Source: Gonapodya prolifera JEL478
Taxonomy: Eukaryota > Monoblepharomycota > Monoblepharidomycetes > Monoblepharidales > Gonapodyaceae
Assembly: GCA_001574975.1 (NCBI GenBank)
Contig: KQ965785.1
Span: 90,916 to 154,915 of the forward strand
Direction of reading: 5' to 3'
DNA: 64,000 bases
Below the pieces are notes generated by a model. That model did not search any database, had not been told where the DNA came from, and saw nothing but the letters and a program-made list of their open reading frames with translations. How positions within the stretch are numbered: position 1 is the stretch's first letter; each line of letters begins with the position of its first letter. A program made the position numbers and the translations under genes. Shown one piece after another: positions 10,531 through 21,657 of this stretch.

Positions 10531-13110
10531 ATGTCGCTCAACAACCTCGTCGGAGGCGGCGCAGATTGTGGTCCGGTGAATCCCCTGATGGGGCTGACGA
10601 AACGCTTCAACGAGGACCGGAGTGCTCAGCAGGCTCGTTTGCGTGAAATGAGACGAGGAACCATTGATTGGACCTAACCGCTTCCTCTCTCCTTTTCACT
10701 CGGCTTTTCGGGATACTTTCACGTATCATCGATGGTTTCGGAATCACCTTTCCGTATCGCACTTCATGGCATTAGGACCGGTTCTCCGGCCCCCAGCAAG
10801 CCGGTCCTTCCTTGCGACCTGGACGTGTGGGCGATTTTAAGGAAGATGTGAGTNNNNNNNNNNNNNNNNNNNNNNNNNNNNNNNNNNNNNNNNNNNNNNN
10901 NNNNNNNNNNNNNNNNNNNNNNNNNNNNNNNNNNNNNNNNNNNNNNNNNNNNNNNNNNNNNNNNNNNNNNNNNNNNNNNNNNNNNNNNNNNNNNNNNNNN
11001 NNNNNNNNNNNNNNNNNNNNNNNNNNNNNNNNNNNNNNNNNNNNNNNNNNNNNNNNNNNNNNNNNNNNNNNNNNNNNNNNNNNNNNNNNNNNNNNNNNNN
11101 NNNNNNNNNNNNNNNNNNNNNNNNNNNNNNNNNNNNNNNNNNNNNNNNNNNNNNNNNNNNNNNNNNNNNNNNNNNNNNNNNNNNNNNNNNNNNNNNNNNN
11201 NNNNNNNNNNNNNNNNNNNNNNNNNNNNNNNNNNNNNNNNNNNNNNNNNNNNNNNNNNNNNNNNNNNNNNNNNNNNNNNNNNNNNNNNNNNNNNNNNNNN
11301 NNNNNNNNNNNNNNNNNNNNNNNNNNNNNNNNNNNNNNNNNNNNNNNNNNNNNNNNNNNNNNNNNNNNNNNNNNNNNNNNNNNNNNNNNNNNNNNNNNNN
11401 NNNNNNNNNNNNNNNNNNNNNNNNNNNNNNNNNNNNNNNNNNNNNNNNNNNNNNNNNNNNNNNNNNNNNNNNNNNNNNNNNNNNNNNNNNNNNNNNNNNN
11501 NNNNNNNNNNNNNNNNNNNNNNNNNNNNNNNNNNNNNNNNNNNNNNNNNNNNNNNNNNNNNNNNNNNNNNNNNNNNNNNNNNNNNNNNNNNNNNNNNNNN
11601 NNNNNNNNNNNNNNNNNNNNNNNNNNNNNNNNNNNNNNNNNNNNNNNNNNNNNNNNNNNNNNNNNNNNNNNNNNNNNNNNNNNNNNNNNNNNNNNNNNNN
11701 NNNNNNNNNNNNNNNNNNNNNNNNNNNNNNNNNNNNNNNNNNNCTGCGTTCATGGAGCGGTTCAACGAGGTGTGGCAGAAGGCGTCGGACCCGGACGAGA
11801 TCCGACCTGGGAAGGGATGGGACGAAGAGTTTGATGACTACTACCCCGGTGGATCCGGTAACGACGCACTTTTCGACCCCGACCCTGTCACTGCTGAACT
11901 CAAACCCTACACTTTCGAGCCGGACAACCCCTACCTTAACCACCCCGACCCTCTCGGAGAGGGTCTGCGCCTTTGGAACGAGGGTGGACAATTGTCTGCT
12001 GCAGCGCTGGCGTTCGAGGCAGCGGCGCAAAGGGACCCGAACGATGCGCGGGCTTGGATGCTTTTGGGCCAAGTTCAGGCTGAGAACGAGAAGGAGGATC
12101 CGGCGATTGCGGCGCTTCAGAGGGCCGTAAAGGAAGATAACAACAACCTTCCCGCGTTGATGGTGAGTTCTCCGAAGATGCTCGGTCGTTTCCGTGAGCA
12201 ATAATGGAATGAAAATTAACATTGCGAATGCCTTTCACAACTACAAGTCACTCGCTGTTTCTTACACCAACGAAGGCCACGATCTCCAGGCCTACTCCAC
12301 TCTCTACCGGTGGCTTTCCACTCGCTACCCCGAAATAGTAAACGGCTCTCCACTACCCGACAAAGCTTCCGCGACTCTTACGCCACAGGACTACCACGAT
12401 CGAATCACCAACCTCTTCCTCCAGTCGGCCGCACGAAGTGAACAAGTCGATCCTGACGTTCAGGTCGGTCTTGGGGTGCTCTTCTACAACGCCGGAGACT
12501 ACGACAAGGCAGTGGATTGCTTCTCAAGCGCGTTGAGTGCCAGGCCAGGGGATTATGTTCTGTGGAACCGTCTCGGCGCAACCCTGGCGAACTCAGGGAA
12601 GAGCGAGGAGGCGATTGAGGCTTACTACAAGGCGCTGGAGATCAAGCCAAGCTTTGTGCGAGGACGGTACAACTTGGGGGTGAGTGTGGCCTCTTTCGCA
12701 CCACGTGTGACGGGAGTTCATTGGTATCCATCTGTCATGTCTTCTAGGTTTCGTGCATCAACATAGGCGTCTACAAAGAGGCTGCTGAACACCTTCTTGG
12801 CGCCCTCTCAATGCACGTTGTTGGTGGCGACGGCTCGGCCTCCACGGCTCATCAACGGAACATCAGCCAGAACCTGTGGGACACATTGAGGTACGTTAAT
12901 TTAGAGTAGTGTGGCAGCGGCTCCTTGTATTTAAACTGGGCACTTTCAGGCGGACATTCGTCATGATGGAGCGTCGCGACCTCTCCGACATGTGCCACCC
13001 AGGAACGGACCTTCATGCCTTCAGGACCGGTGAGTATCCTCGAAGAAAATTGCTTTCGTCGGTCGTTACTGATTCTGATTCTCTTACATTCTTCAGAGTT
13101 CGAGTTTTGA
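10531..13110 (+). CDS. PEX5: Peroxisomal targeting signal 1 receptor Pex5 (interrupted by assembly gap)
   Basis: The N-terminus LVGGGADCGPVNPLMGLTK carries the conserved cysteine used for mono-ubiquitination and export of Pex5, followed by KRFNEDRSAQQ. An exon just before the gap reads DRFSGPQQAGPSLRPG. After the gap, FNEVWQKASD leads into tetratricopeptide repeats (ARAWMLLGQVQAENEKEDP; VGLGVLFYNAGDYDKAVDCF; VLWNRLGATLANSGKSEEA), which bind the C-terminal SKL signal of peroxisomal matrix proteins. The end is RTFVMMERRDLSDMCHP, then EFEF, with the stop at 13108-13110. Introns are at about 12162-12246, 12679-12748, 12892-12949 and 13029-13096. The 890-N gap removes the central part with its WxxxF motifs. 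The protein cycles between cytosol and peroxisome membrane. The splice between the first exon and the one before the gap is not resolved. Confidence 0.93.
10854..11743. other. Assembly gap (890 N)
   Basis: A run of undetermined bases inside the PEX5 gene. Its true length is not known from the sequence. Confidence 0.99.
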
Positions 13111-13223
13111 GCATTCGATTCCAGTATTATTTGGGCGTTGCGAAGACGAATGTTACGAGTGCTACTTAGTGTAATAATATATGAGAGGACTCTCCATTGA
13201 ACTTCTTTTTCATATTCTGCCTC

Positions 13224-14834
13224 ATGGCGGACAAGCAAAGTTTCCCAGTGAAAGATGCACTCGGCGTAGTACTCGCTTCATATGTCGTGCTATGGGTATT
13301 GATTTTCTCTCATTGCGCGTATATTCATTTAATCTGGCCAGATTCAAAGTCTTCGTGGTGTAAAAACCGCTTGAATTTGAGTGCAGTCCTGTTCCGCGAC
13401 CGTCAGGAAACCAGAAGACCAGTCCGGCTAATCTGAAGAGGCGCAAACTTCATCACTACAAGCGTGGCGAGACACCTCGCGGTGACACATACCCAGACGA
13501 AATGTTTGGACCAAACCAGAAGTGAGTTTGGGAGGTGTGGACGTTGTTCATCACTCATACCGCCCACGTTATTCTCCACAGTTACCCAGTATACGATTCC
13601 TGTGCTGACTTTGTTGCTGATGCCGCTCGGCACTTCTGCATCTTTCAATGAAGTATTTGAAACCTCTCACTGGATATGAACCGCTCTCATGGTTCGCTCA
13701 GAAATCTCTACCCAGACGGCCTCAAAGTCCATTCTCACGAAGATAACGCAAAGTCGGACTGTGACTGGGCGGTCTCTAATTGCCTCAGAGTCGGGGAAGA
13801 ATTACTGGGTTTGAGTTCCAGGACGAATGCGTACGGGATGCCAGGAAAAACGTACGTGCAATGCAAACATGTTTCACAGACGGCTTTATTGAACTTACTA
13901 TTTTAAAATTGTTAGTGTCGGCTTGCGTTGAGGACTGCTTGCGCGCACAAGTATTTCACCATCAAGCAATTATGTCATCAACAACTCGTGCTGGGGCCTC
14001 AAGCCCGAGGATCTAGTTGCTAATAAGCCCTACGGAGAGGGTTCTATTAATGCGTGAGTTGCACCCATTGCCAATCCCGAATGAAGATTACATATACTAT
14101 TTAACGTCACTTTTTTTTTTTTGAAACAGGGCATTGCTTGAGCGTGACGAAACGGGCGTGTATCCAGCATTTGTGCGAGACAGCGAAAACCACCCGTACA
14201 TGAACGAGACGTTCCTGGACATCGTCAGGCACTGCCTCGCTTCTTCGGCCAACTTGTCTGATTTCAAGATGCAGTTCACTCCAGGCTTGCTCGCGACAGC
14301 ACACTTTATGGTGACAGATTGTAATAGAGTAAACTTTTCAGTTCACTTTTCCCACACTTCATTCATTAGATCGAACGTGTCTTGAAGTGCCAAACAAACG
14401 ACCTTAAAAAGAACGAAGGCCGTACTCTTCTGTTGGATTGCTGGATGCTGGTAAAGACCTCACATATTTTGATTCTTACGCATTTCGAGCTTAATTTCTC
14501 GTTCCTGCAGTACTATACAAACGTCAAGCTCAACCTTTTGCACCGTCGCAAATTCATGACGCACCTCCAGCAACGTATCTTCTCCTCAGCAGCCGATCAA
14601 GCAGAAATCAAGGATCTCGCCGCCAGGGAAAAGGAGAGGGCAGCTTGCCTCGAAGCTGCCCGGATTTCTGCCGATAAACGGGGAGATCTATCGGACGAGG
14701 ACGAAGAGGACGCGAAGCCCAGTGGGACTTCGGATGCAGACGTGGTGATCAAGGACGTGATCGACGGGGGTGACGGCAGTGACGGAGATGACGTCGACAC
14801 CAATGAAAGCGACGAAGACGGAAAGGACCAATGA
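13224..14834 (+). CDS. Uncharacterised multi-exon protein with acidic C-terminus
   Basis: I do not recognise this gene. Coding character is clearest from about 13960: SSNYVINNSCWGLKPEDL, then a GTGAGT intron (about 14053-14128). ALLERDETGVYPAFVRDSEN, MNETFLDIVRHCLASSANL and FKMQFTPGLLATAHFM follow, then TNDLKKNEGRTLLLDCWML and an intron at about 14450-14510. The last exon has YYTNVKLNLLHRRKFMTHL and a highly acidic tail (SDEDEED..., DGGDGSDGDDVDTNESDEDG) to the stop at 14834. Likely earlier exons include a basic segment (KRRKLHHYKRGE, about 13436) and YPVYDSCADFVADAARHF (about 13583). The ATG at 13224 opens a frame with a hydrophobic segment but may not belong to the gene. It follows PEX5 in the same direction with no sign of shared function. 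Confidence 0.45.
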
Positions 14835-15158
14835 ACCACCGCACTCTATACAAGGTTGTAAGTAGATTTTAGGCAATACAGTTATTTCTATTACATCGAG
14901 AAGGTGGGAGGAGGAGGGGGAAATGGGGAGGATTGGGTCTCTAATCCCATGACGCATCAGTCAATAATCACTCGGATCGATTTTTGGTGATAACCGAGCA
15001 CCGAGGGACGATAGTTCCAATTTTTCCAATTTTTCCAATCTCTCCAATCTTTCCAATCCGGATTGGGGAGGATTACATCCGGATTTCTGCCGGATCTCCT
15101 TTCTGGTTTCCGGACGACCTGAAGGAATCAGGCACCCAAACTTCACTCCCCACATCCA
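14835..15158. other. Spacer with short tandem repeat
   Basis: Holds a run of about six CCAATTTTT/CCAATCTxT-type units at about 15017-15060 just upstream of the methyltransferase. No gene seen. Confidence 0.5.
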
Positions 15159-16600
15159 ATGCTGCTGACCGATCTCGCCGAGCCACTTGTCGACAAAGGA
15201 CTCCTTCCCGACTGGGTTCTACGGCTTGGAATCCGCCATCTGCTCGTGTCCAAACATTCACGCGAACACCAATCGAAACAATTGCCGGCCAAAAGCGTGA
15301 ATTCATTGGCGCGTTGAAGAAGAGCAGCACGATTGCGATACACACGAAAGAGGCGAACAAACAACACTACGAAGTGAGGCTGTTATCGATCCGTTTTCGC
15401 TTGTGGATCCCCTCAACCCGGGACGATGCACCTCTCGCCGTTCATTAGGTGCCAACCCAATATTTCTTGAAATGCCTCGGTGCTCGATTGAAATACTCGT
15501 CGTGTATCTATCCCTCTCCTGATTACACGCTACCTTTGATTCCCGATGCGGTCCATAAACTTCTAAATGAACTTGAGAATCGAATGCTGGACACGTACGC
15601 GGAGAGGGCTGAACTGGTTGATGGACAACGACTGCTTGACTTGGGATGTGGATGGGGCAGCCTATGTCTGTTCTTGGCTGAGGTGAGTCACGTATTCCAC
15701 TCCGAATTCGATGTGATGAGCCCAAATCGAACACTCCTCGGTCAGAAATTCCCCAACTCTCCGATAACGGCAATTTCCAATTCCTCAACCCAACGCCAGT
15801 ACATTGAATCGGTATGCGCAAAGAAGGGGTTCAAGAACGTGACGGTGGTCACGAAAGATGCGAATGTAGTCACTCTCGACAATTTGGGTGGATTAAAGTG
15901 ACTCTTTGAGAACATATTGCAAAGTGGGATGTCCAAATCACTATCAACTCTTTGCGGTTTCGATCGTACTGTCTCTGTGGAGATGTTCGAGCACATAAAG
16001 AACTATGAGGAACTGTTCAAGAAGGTTTCCAGCTGGCTCGTACCAGGTGAGCGAAAAATGATTTTGCCACCTGTGTATTGTGTCGAAAATCTTGACCAAA
16101 CCCATGACAGAAACCGGACGACTCTTTGTTCATGTCTTCGTACATCGCGAATGGCCTCACCACTTCGACACTGGGGAAGAAAACAGTTGGATGGCGAAAT
16201 ACTTCTTTACCGGGGTGAGTTGTGGGATGAACTTGGATGTCATTTCCGGGTTGGGATGGAAATTAAGGGAATTACTTCCTTTTCGGCTTCGGCATCATAT
16301 TTTCAGGGCACAATGCCATCGTACGACCTCTTCCTCCACTTCCCCTCCCACCACCTCCTCCTCAACCGCTGGGCCGTTGACGGACGACACTATTCTCTGA
16401 CACTTGAGCCTTGGCGCCGCCTCCAAGATGCCCACCCGACCGAGATCACGCCCGTCTTCGAGGAAGCCTATGCAGAGAGTGCTAAGAATGGGGACGGTGA
16501 CGCGACGGCACGGTGGAACAGGTGGAGAGTATTTTACCTGGCGTGCATTGAGCTGTTTGCGTACGACGAGGGCCGGGAGTGGTTTGTTGGAAATTACTGA
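15159..16600 (+). CDS. SAM-dependent methyltransferase, cyclopropane-fatty-acid-synthase family
   Basis: The product fits the cytosolic or membrane-associated lipid/alkaloid-type methyltransferases related to bacterial Cfa and plant coclaurine N-methyltransferase. Seen in order: REFIGALKKSSTIAIHTKEA and QHYE; the split YFLKCLGARLKYSSCIYPS; the SAM-binding loop LDLGCGWGSLCLFLAE (about 15640-15680); ITAISNSSTQRQYIESV; FDRTVSVEMFEHIKNYEELF; LFVHVFVHREWPHHFD; WMAKYFFTG; and the C-terminal RWNRWRVFYLACIELFAYDE to the stop at 16600. Introns have GTGAGT-like donors (for example 15683-15744 and 16216-16305). Two places trouble the model. Near 15265-15290 the frame from the ATG at 15159 shifts relative to REFIGAL. 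Near 15895-15955 no clean acceptor precedes FDRTVSVEM. Either the splice forms are unusual or there are one or two indels. The exact lipid substrate cannot be read. Confidence 0.75.
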
Positions 16601-16823
16601 TTCAAGAGAGCTTAGGATCACGACTGGCAATGTAAATGATCGTGAAATCACATTAAATATAGAATTACGTCGCTCATTATCGTTCTCGACTTCAATTTGA
16701 TGGTATCTTGGTTCTGGAACTTGTCCAGTTCATTTCATTCGAGCTTCGGCAGCACAAAGAATCACCAAGACCGAATGAATATACCTCAGTAAATAAAATG
16801 CGTTGATACAAGTGCAAGTACGA

Positions 16824-19127
16824 TCACTTCCTTCCCCTACCACCACCACTCTTGGCCCTACCACCGCCCATTCCTTTCCCCCTCCGGTCAAACTTGCTCT
16901 TACCCCCCTTCATCATAGCTCCCACAGCTTCCTCCCCGTCATCATCTCCCTGACCACCACCCTTCCTATGCCGTCCAGACATGGCTTCCTCCTTCATTTG
17001 CTGTTGTAATCGACCGACAGGGGTTGGTACACATAAGCACTTCCATGAGTATCGGTGCAGACTCACCATATTCGCATACCGTACTGCCTCGCTCACTCGC
17101 TCGTGCATGGCCATGACTTCTGCTTTGTCGTGCTGGAACTCGGGTAGCTTCTTGTTCAGCGCGGCCTCGATCCGCTGGTACCACTCGATGTCGTACCTGC
17201 ACCAACCATATTACCCCCTGGAACACTCTGGACCTCGACACTCCCGCTACTCACTGGGTCACGAAAGTCACAGCCAGGCCGCCCTTTCCTGCTCGAGCCG
17301 TCCGCCCGACTCTGTGCACGTAATCCTTGCCGGTCCCCGGCACGTCATAGTTGACCACCAAATCGACACTGGGGATATCCAATCCTCTGCTCGCCACGTC
17401 CGTCGCAACTAGCACGCCCCTTTCACCCGCCTTAAACTTGCCCAGGGCGCCAAGTCGCTTGTGTTGGGACAGGCCACCGTGAAGGGCCACAACGGGGAAC
17501 CCGAGGTTGCGCAGGGCGAGAGAGAGGCGTTGACATGTGATGACGGTGGCCGCAAAGACAATAGTTGGTAACGCGGCGTGCGCGTTGAGGAGGTGGGCGA
17601 GGTAGGTTTCTTTGTGGGAGAAGGGGATGAGCATATAGTACTGCAAGAGAGTCGCGACAGTGGTGTATCTGCATCGTGTGGGAGGGACACAGAGATTGAG
17701 TTTGCAGTTACTACAGATTGCCATGTACCAGTTCGAAACTTACTTCCCAGCTACTTCCACCCGAACAGGGTCTCGTAAGCTCGCCCTCTGGAGCTTCTCG
17801 ACTTTACTGGTCATGGTGGCGCTGAAGAGGAATGTCGTTCGGCCCTCGCGGGGGGACGCAGCGAGGACCTTGTCGATTTCGGAGCCAAAGTCGAGGTCGA
17901 GAAGACGGTCGGCTTCATCCAGGACCTGATGGAGAAGGTGAGGGAACAGACGGGTCAGTAAATGAGCGGTGCTTCAATGAAGTACCGAGAAGATTGTGAT
18001 AGAACTCTGCAGGCTCCGACGTCGACGTAGTCACGGACACTGTCGCTCGCTCGCCTTCGCGAACCACCAGAGCCCCTGGCTACCCACCAACATCCTCAAA
18101 TTCCCTAGTCTAAACCCTTTCGTATTCTCCAAATGATCGACGACTCGTCCCGGAGTTCCCACGACGACGTGGGGCATTCTCGCTAGTGCAACCGCTTGTT
18201 CCATCATGTCCATGCCACCCACAAGGCACGCCACACGAGCACCGATGGGAGATCCGAGGGCTGCAATAGAAGCGCTAATTTGGAGGGCGAGTTCGCTGGT
18301 GGGGAAGAGTTGGGGGCCGGGAAGAAAGAAAACGTGGTGAGGATAGTGATAAAAAGTGTCTTGTCGCCAATCGACTCCACTCTATGCCTCGATTACTCAC
18401 CGGGTGGGCGCCAACACGAGCGCAAAGAACGGTTTCGGGTCCTTCCACAGGGCCTGCAGGATTGGAATCCCAAAGGCTGCTGTCTTTCCGGAACCCGTCT
18501 GGGCCAGTCCGATGATGTCCCGTCCCTGCAGAGCCACGGGAATAGCTTCCCTCTGGATTTGAGTGGGTCGCTTGTAGTTGAGTTGCACGCAGGCCTCGCA
18601 GATTTGGGGGATGATACCCTTTAGTTTCGTGAGTTGGGGGGTGCGCGAGGGTAGACCAAGCAGGTAATGGTAAGATGAAGGAAGGAAGGTAAGGTGAGGA
18701 AGAACGAACAGGCGAGACTCACCAGTGATTCAAATGTGACGGCTTCGTTTTCATCATCGGCAACTTCTGTCTCCCCTACAGCCCCATCCTGCCCTTCCTT
18801 GCTTCCATCTTCTGCTTCTGCTTTGATAGCTTTGGCTTTCACAGAGGCTACGAGGGCGGAAAGATCATCCTTTTCCCCAGAAACAGATGGAACAACATCA
18901 GGCGGCACCGATGGAGGGTTCCGAGACTTTGACTTCGCCCCTAGCTCTGCAATTTTCGATCCCAACGTCGGTCGTTTTGTCTTGAACTTCTTTACCAGGT
19001 CCTGTGTGGTCGTGGAGTCGGTAGCTGGTGGTTTCGCTAGTGGAGGGTTCAGCGGACGCTTTGATGACTTCGTAGGCACGTCGGCATCGTCCGTTCTGAG
19101 CCTTTTCTTTGTCTGCGTGGTCGACAT
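16824..19127 (-). CDS. RRP3: DEAD-box ATP-dependent RNA helicase, Rrp3/DDX47 type
   Basis: A nucleolar helicase of the family required for 18S pre-rRNA processing. After a charged, low-complexity N-terminus (from ATG 19127), the core motifs appear in order. They are the Q-motif region [16 protein letters not shown], motif [31 protein letters not shown] as [13 protein letters not shown], and SAT as [45 protein letters not shown] and motif [15 protein letters not shown] follow. The C-terminal [20 protein letters not shown] is characteristic of the Rrp3/DDX47 group. The tail is Gly/Lys/Arg-rich ([20 protein letters not shown]). About seven short introns are present. All catalytic motifs are intact. 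It is divergently transcribed from EMC6 with only 81 bp between the two ATGs. Confidence 0.93.
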
Positions 19128-19208
19128 TTCCAGTTGAAGTGTTGCCTAACGAGAGAAAATGTGAAACGTGTCCGCAGTATTTGACCATTTCCCCAACCCC
19201 AAACCGCG
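19128..19208. promoter_or_regulatory. Short bidirectional promoter, RRP3 / EMC6
   Basis: The two start codons face away from each other across 81 bp, so both genes must share or overlap promoter elements. I see no clear TATA box. Divergent pairing is the evidence; the regulatory content is inference. Confidence 0.5.
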
Positions 19209-19568
19209 ATGGCCACGTCGAACGCACCGCCATCTCCGACGTACGTCGCACTGTCAACACCCGCATACCACGAACCTGCTGTGCGCCACAACGCCCAGGT
19301 CATCTCCCAGCTTCGGTCCTCCGTGGCGGCTGTTCTCGGTATCGCGGCCGGAATCCTCAACCTAACAGGGTTCGCGGGGTTCGCATTCTATCTCGTGGCG
19401 TCTGTTCTGGTCGGCGGGCTCATACTGGCGCTCATGGCGGGAGGAAAGGCGGACGTGTACTTCACCGACTGGTCGGGGCCCTGGATTGGCGACGTCGGGG
19501 GGAACGCTCTGTCGTTCGTGTTGTTTTGGACATTGGCGTATTCTGTCGTACATATCTACGACCTGTGA
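19209..19568 (+). CDS. EMC6: ER membrane protein complex subunit 6
   Basis: A single-exon 119-residue protein, close to the usual length of EMC6 (about 110). It has a polar N-terminus, a hydrophobic stretch SSVAAVLGIAAGILNLTG, a second FAGFAFYLVASVLVGGLILAL, the loop with DVYFTDWSGPWIGDVGG, and the last span LSFVLFWTLAYSVVHIYDL. The FVLFWT...VHIY ending is typical. EMC6 is a core membrane subunit of the EMC insertase in the endoplasmic reticulum. The start at 19209 is the first ATG and gives the expected N-terminal length. The 3' flank carries an AATAAA at about 19755-19760. Confidence 0.85.
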   Translation: MATSNAPPSPTYVALSTPAYHEPAVRHNAQVISQLRSSVAAVLGIAAGILNLTGFAGFAFYLVASVLVGGLILALMAGGKADVYFTDWSGPWIGDVGGNALSFVLFWTLAYSVVHIYDL

Positions 19569-20190
19569 GCTGGGCCGGTGGTCACGGAGTTGGTTCATTG
19601 AATGTCGAAGGACAACCCGACCTGCTTTAGTTGAACTAAACCGAATCCAAAACTGATACGAGGTGGACGTTTCTCATGGCTCCTGACTATGATGAGAAAA
19701 GGTTCAGGAGTCTTCTTAGAATCTAACGGTGACTTCTGTTCGGTTGAACACGTAAAATAAACAGTTGACTGATGGGTGATGGCCTCCACAGTCGACAAAA
19801 CTTTTGACCGTCCTCCCGAGTCCCGCTTACTCATGGATCACGACCGTCCAAGTTGCTCAATACGAGTCTCCATCCCGATCGTATGCGCGTCGACTCTGTG
19901 CCTCAAGACAGTTGAAGTGGAAATAACAGTGCATACGTATCTATCACCAACACGTGGGATGAAAAGAAGTTGAATACTGTGTCCGAAGCTTGTCATATGA
20001 TCCACACTGACCACACACAGAACTATCAAACAAAGCCAAACCGACACCGACCTACGCCGACCTCAAAGCTTAACCATATGAAAGGAAGTCATCGTAGAAG
20101 GTACAAAAGCGACCAACACAAAAAAATGGACAACATTCTGTTCTGCGGTCAACCCTGGCTGTCAAAAAGCGACCAACCAACTCTCATCTC
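19569..20190. other. No gene seen
   Basis: Intergenic sequence. The open frames here are short, overlapping and without recognisable motifs. AATAAA signals fit the EMC6 3' end. Confidence 0.5.
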
Positions 20191-21261
20191 ATGATGGGCT
20201 GCACGCACATCGAAGTTCAAAGCCGGCCCTGTGACTGCGTTTTGCGCGCCGCCGCCTTGAAGACCCGGATGACCCGCTCGGTCTCGCGGTGGAGTCCGGT
20301 ACAACTCGCGATGGAGATCGCCCACTCCATGTGCTGCACACGCCAATGCAACGGCGCACTCGTGGAGGTTCCAGGGATATATTTGCCAGCAGACATTCCA
20401 TCGTCTCGGGGTTTGATTTACCTGGAGGACTGCCGTACCGGGGTTCATCGGCTCCACGCCCGTCCGGATGTTCGCAAAGTGCATCACCTGCGCGGCAACG
20501 ATGGCAGCCGCCATTGACCTGAACAGCGTAAAGAAGTCTCCAAAGGCCGCCAACGGCTTCATCGTGCCTGAGGACGCCATCACCCTCTTCTTCGCAGACG
20601 CGATGACCCAATTCGCCCCTATCCTCACGAGCATCATCAACTCCAACCCTTCGGGTGTGCCACACCTCCTCGACACCGGAACCAGACTTCCTTCCGTCGC
20701 TCCTGGCCTTAATCACTCTGCAACTCACCCGACATGATCCACAACCCCTCTTCTCGGAGAACCTCACCGGCATGTCGCTGTCTTTACTCCACAGCATCTG
20801 CGCCATGCCCGCACCCACCAAATTTTCGGGATGTCTCGCGACCCGTGTATGCCGCGGTGCTTGCCAACACGGCTCTGATGCGCCTAGTGATGAACCCCTC
20901 GCTCGTGCGGGAGCAGCATTCCGAGCAGTGGCGCAGAGTCACCCGCGCTCTGGTTGACGGGATGGAGTCCGTCGACTCCCTTATCGTCCGCGGCGTGCGG
21001 CAAACGTGCGGCAACTACGACTGCAATGCCTGGGCGGAGGTCGGCGATCCTCCCGTCGGGAAGGAAAATGACCCGGGATCGGCAAAGCTGTTCTGGTGCG
21101 TCACGTGCAAGCACATAAAGTACTGTTCCAAGGAGTGCAAGAGAGCGGATTGGAAGTGGCACAAGTTGTTTTGTGGTGCCGAGACCATACCCATGCCCGA
21201 GAATGTTGGTTTGGGCACGAAAGGGGCGTCCGACACGTTTGTGGACAGCCGCGCCGAGTAA
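20191..21261 (+). pseudogene. MYND-type zinc-finger protein, frame-broken
   Basis: Coding-like stretches lie in successive frames without obvious GT-AG introns: AATMAAAIDLNSVKKSPKAA and ITLFFADAMTQFAPILTSI (20468-20640), then PVYAAVLANTALMRLVMNPS, EQWRRVTRALVDGMESVD and VRGVRQTCGNYDCNAW. The last frame ends in an intact MYND finger, FWCVTCKHIKYCSKECKRAD then WHKLFC (about 21093-21171), and stops at 21261. The finger itself has the full set of Cys/His ligands. The 5' part needs at least two frame changes, so this is a pseudogene, a poorly assembled gene, or one with unusual splicing. It shares only the MYND domain with the relic at 5079-6063. Its function is unknown. Confidence 0.5.
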
Positions 21262-21657
21262 CAAGGCTTGGCCGGTGTGTGGACCTTGCGGGCTGGGCAA
21301 GCTCATTGAGGAGTATTCTCAATTAAGTTAATCGATTGTGAGGTGTGCTTTATGCAGCGTCTTTGTAATATTGCGCTATTTTGGCTGATTGGATGCAACC
21401 TGATTGAAACAGGCGAGACATTACACAATATATCCGGTAATCACTTTCAATCATACGAGGTTTGACCGTACGCGCGAGTGAATAGCGCCAAGGAGGTGAT
21501 TTCCACGCTCAAAATACATGTGACTGCTACACTCTCGTGCTAAGTTGTGCTTGTTAGAGGCCATCGTATTGTGGGAGGATACACACAGTTGACTGCACTA
21601 CGAACAAAATCGGCACCAACCATTTCAACAGAAACTCTGACCGCACGGAGGTTGTCG
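21262..21657. other. Spacer
   Basis: 3' flank of the MYND gene and leader of the F-box gene. Nothing recognised. Confidence 0.4.

Noticed and set aside
10764-12222. Frames of 333-461 codons across 10.8-11.8 kb
   Set aside because: They consist almost entirely of the 890-N gap, which shows no stops because it is unknown sequence.
15001-15065. Possible CRISPR-like or satellite array of CCAATTTTT units
   Set aside because: Only about six short imperfect units without spacers. A simple tandem repeat in an intergenic region of a eukaryote.
18694-19137. 147-codon plus-strand Ser/Ala-rich frame
   Set aside because: Antisense of the low-complexity N-terminus of the RRP3 helicase.
20149-20821. Two long minus-strand frames opposite the MYND gene
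   Set aside because: No motifs. They are complementary shadows of GC-rich coding sequence, while the plus strand ends in a clear MYND finger.
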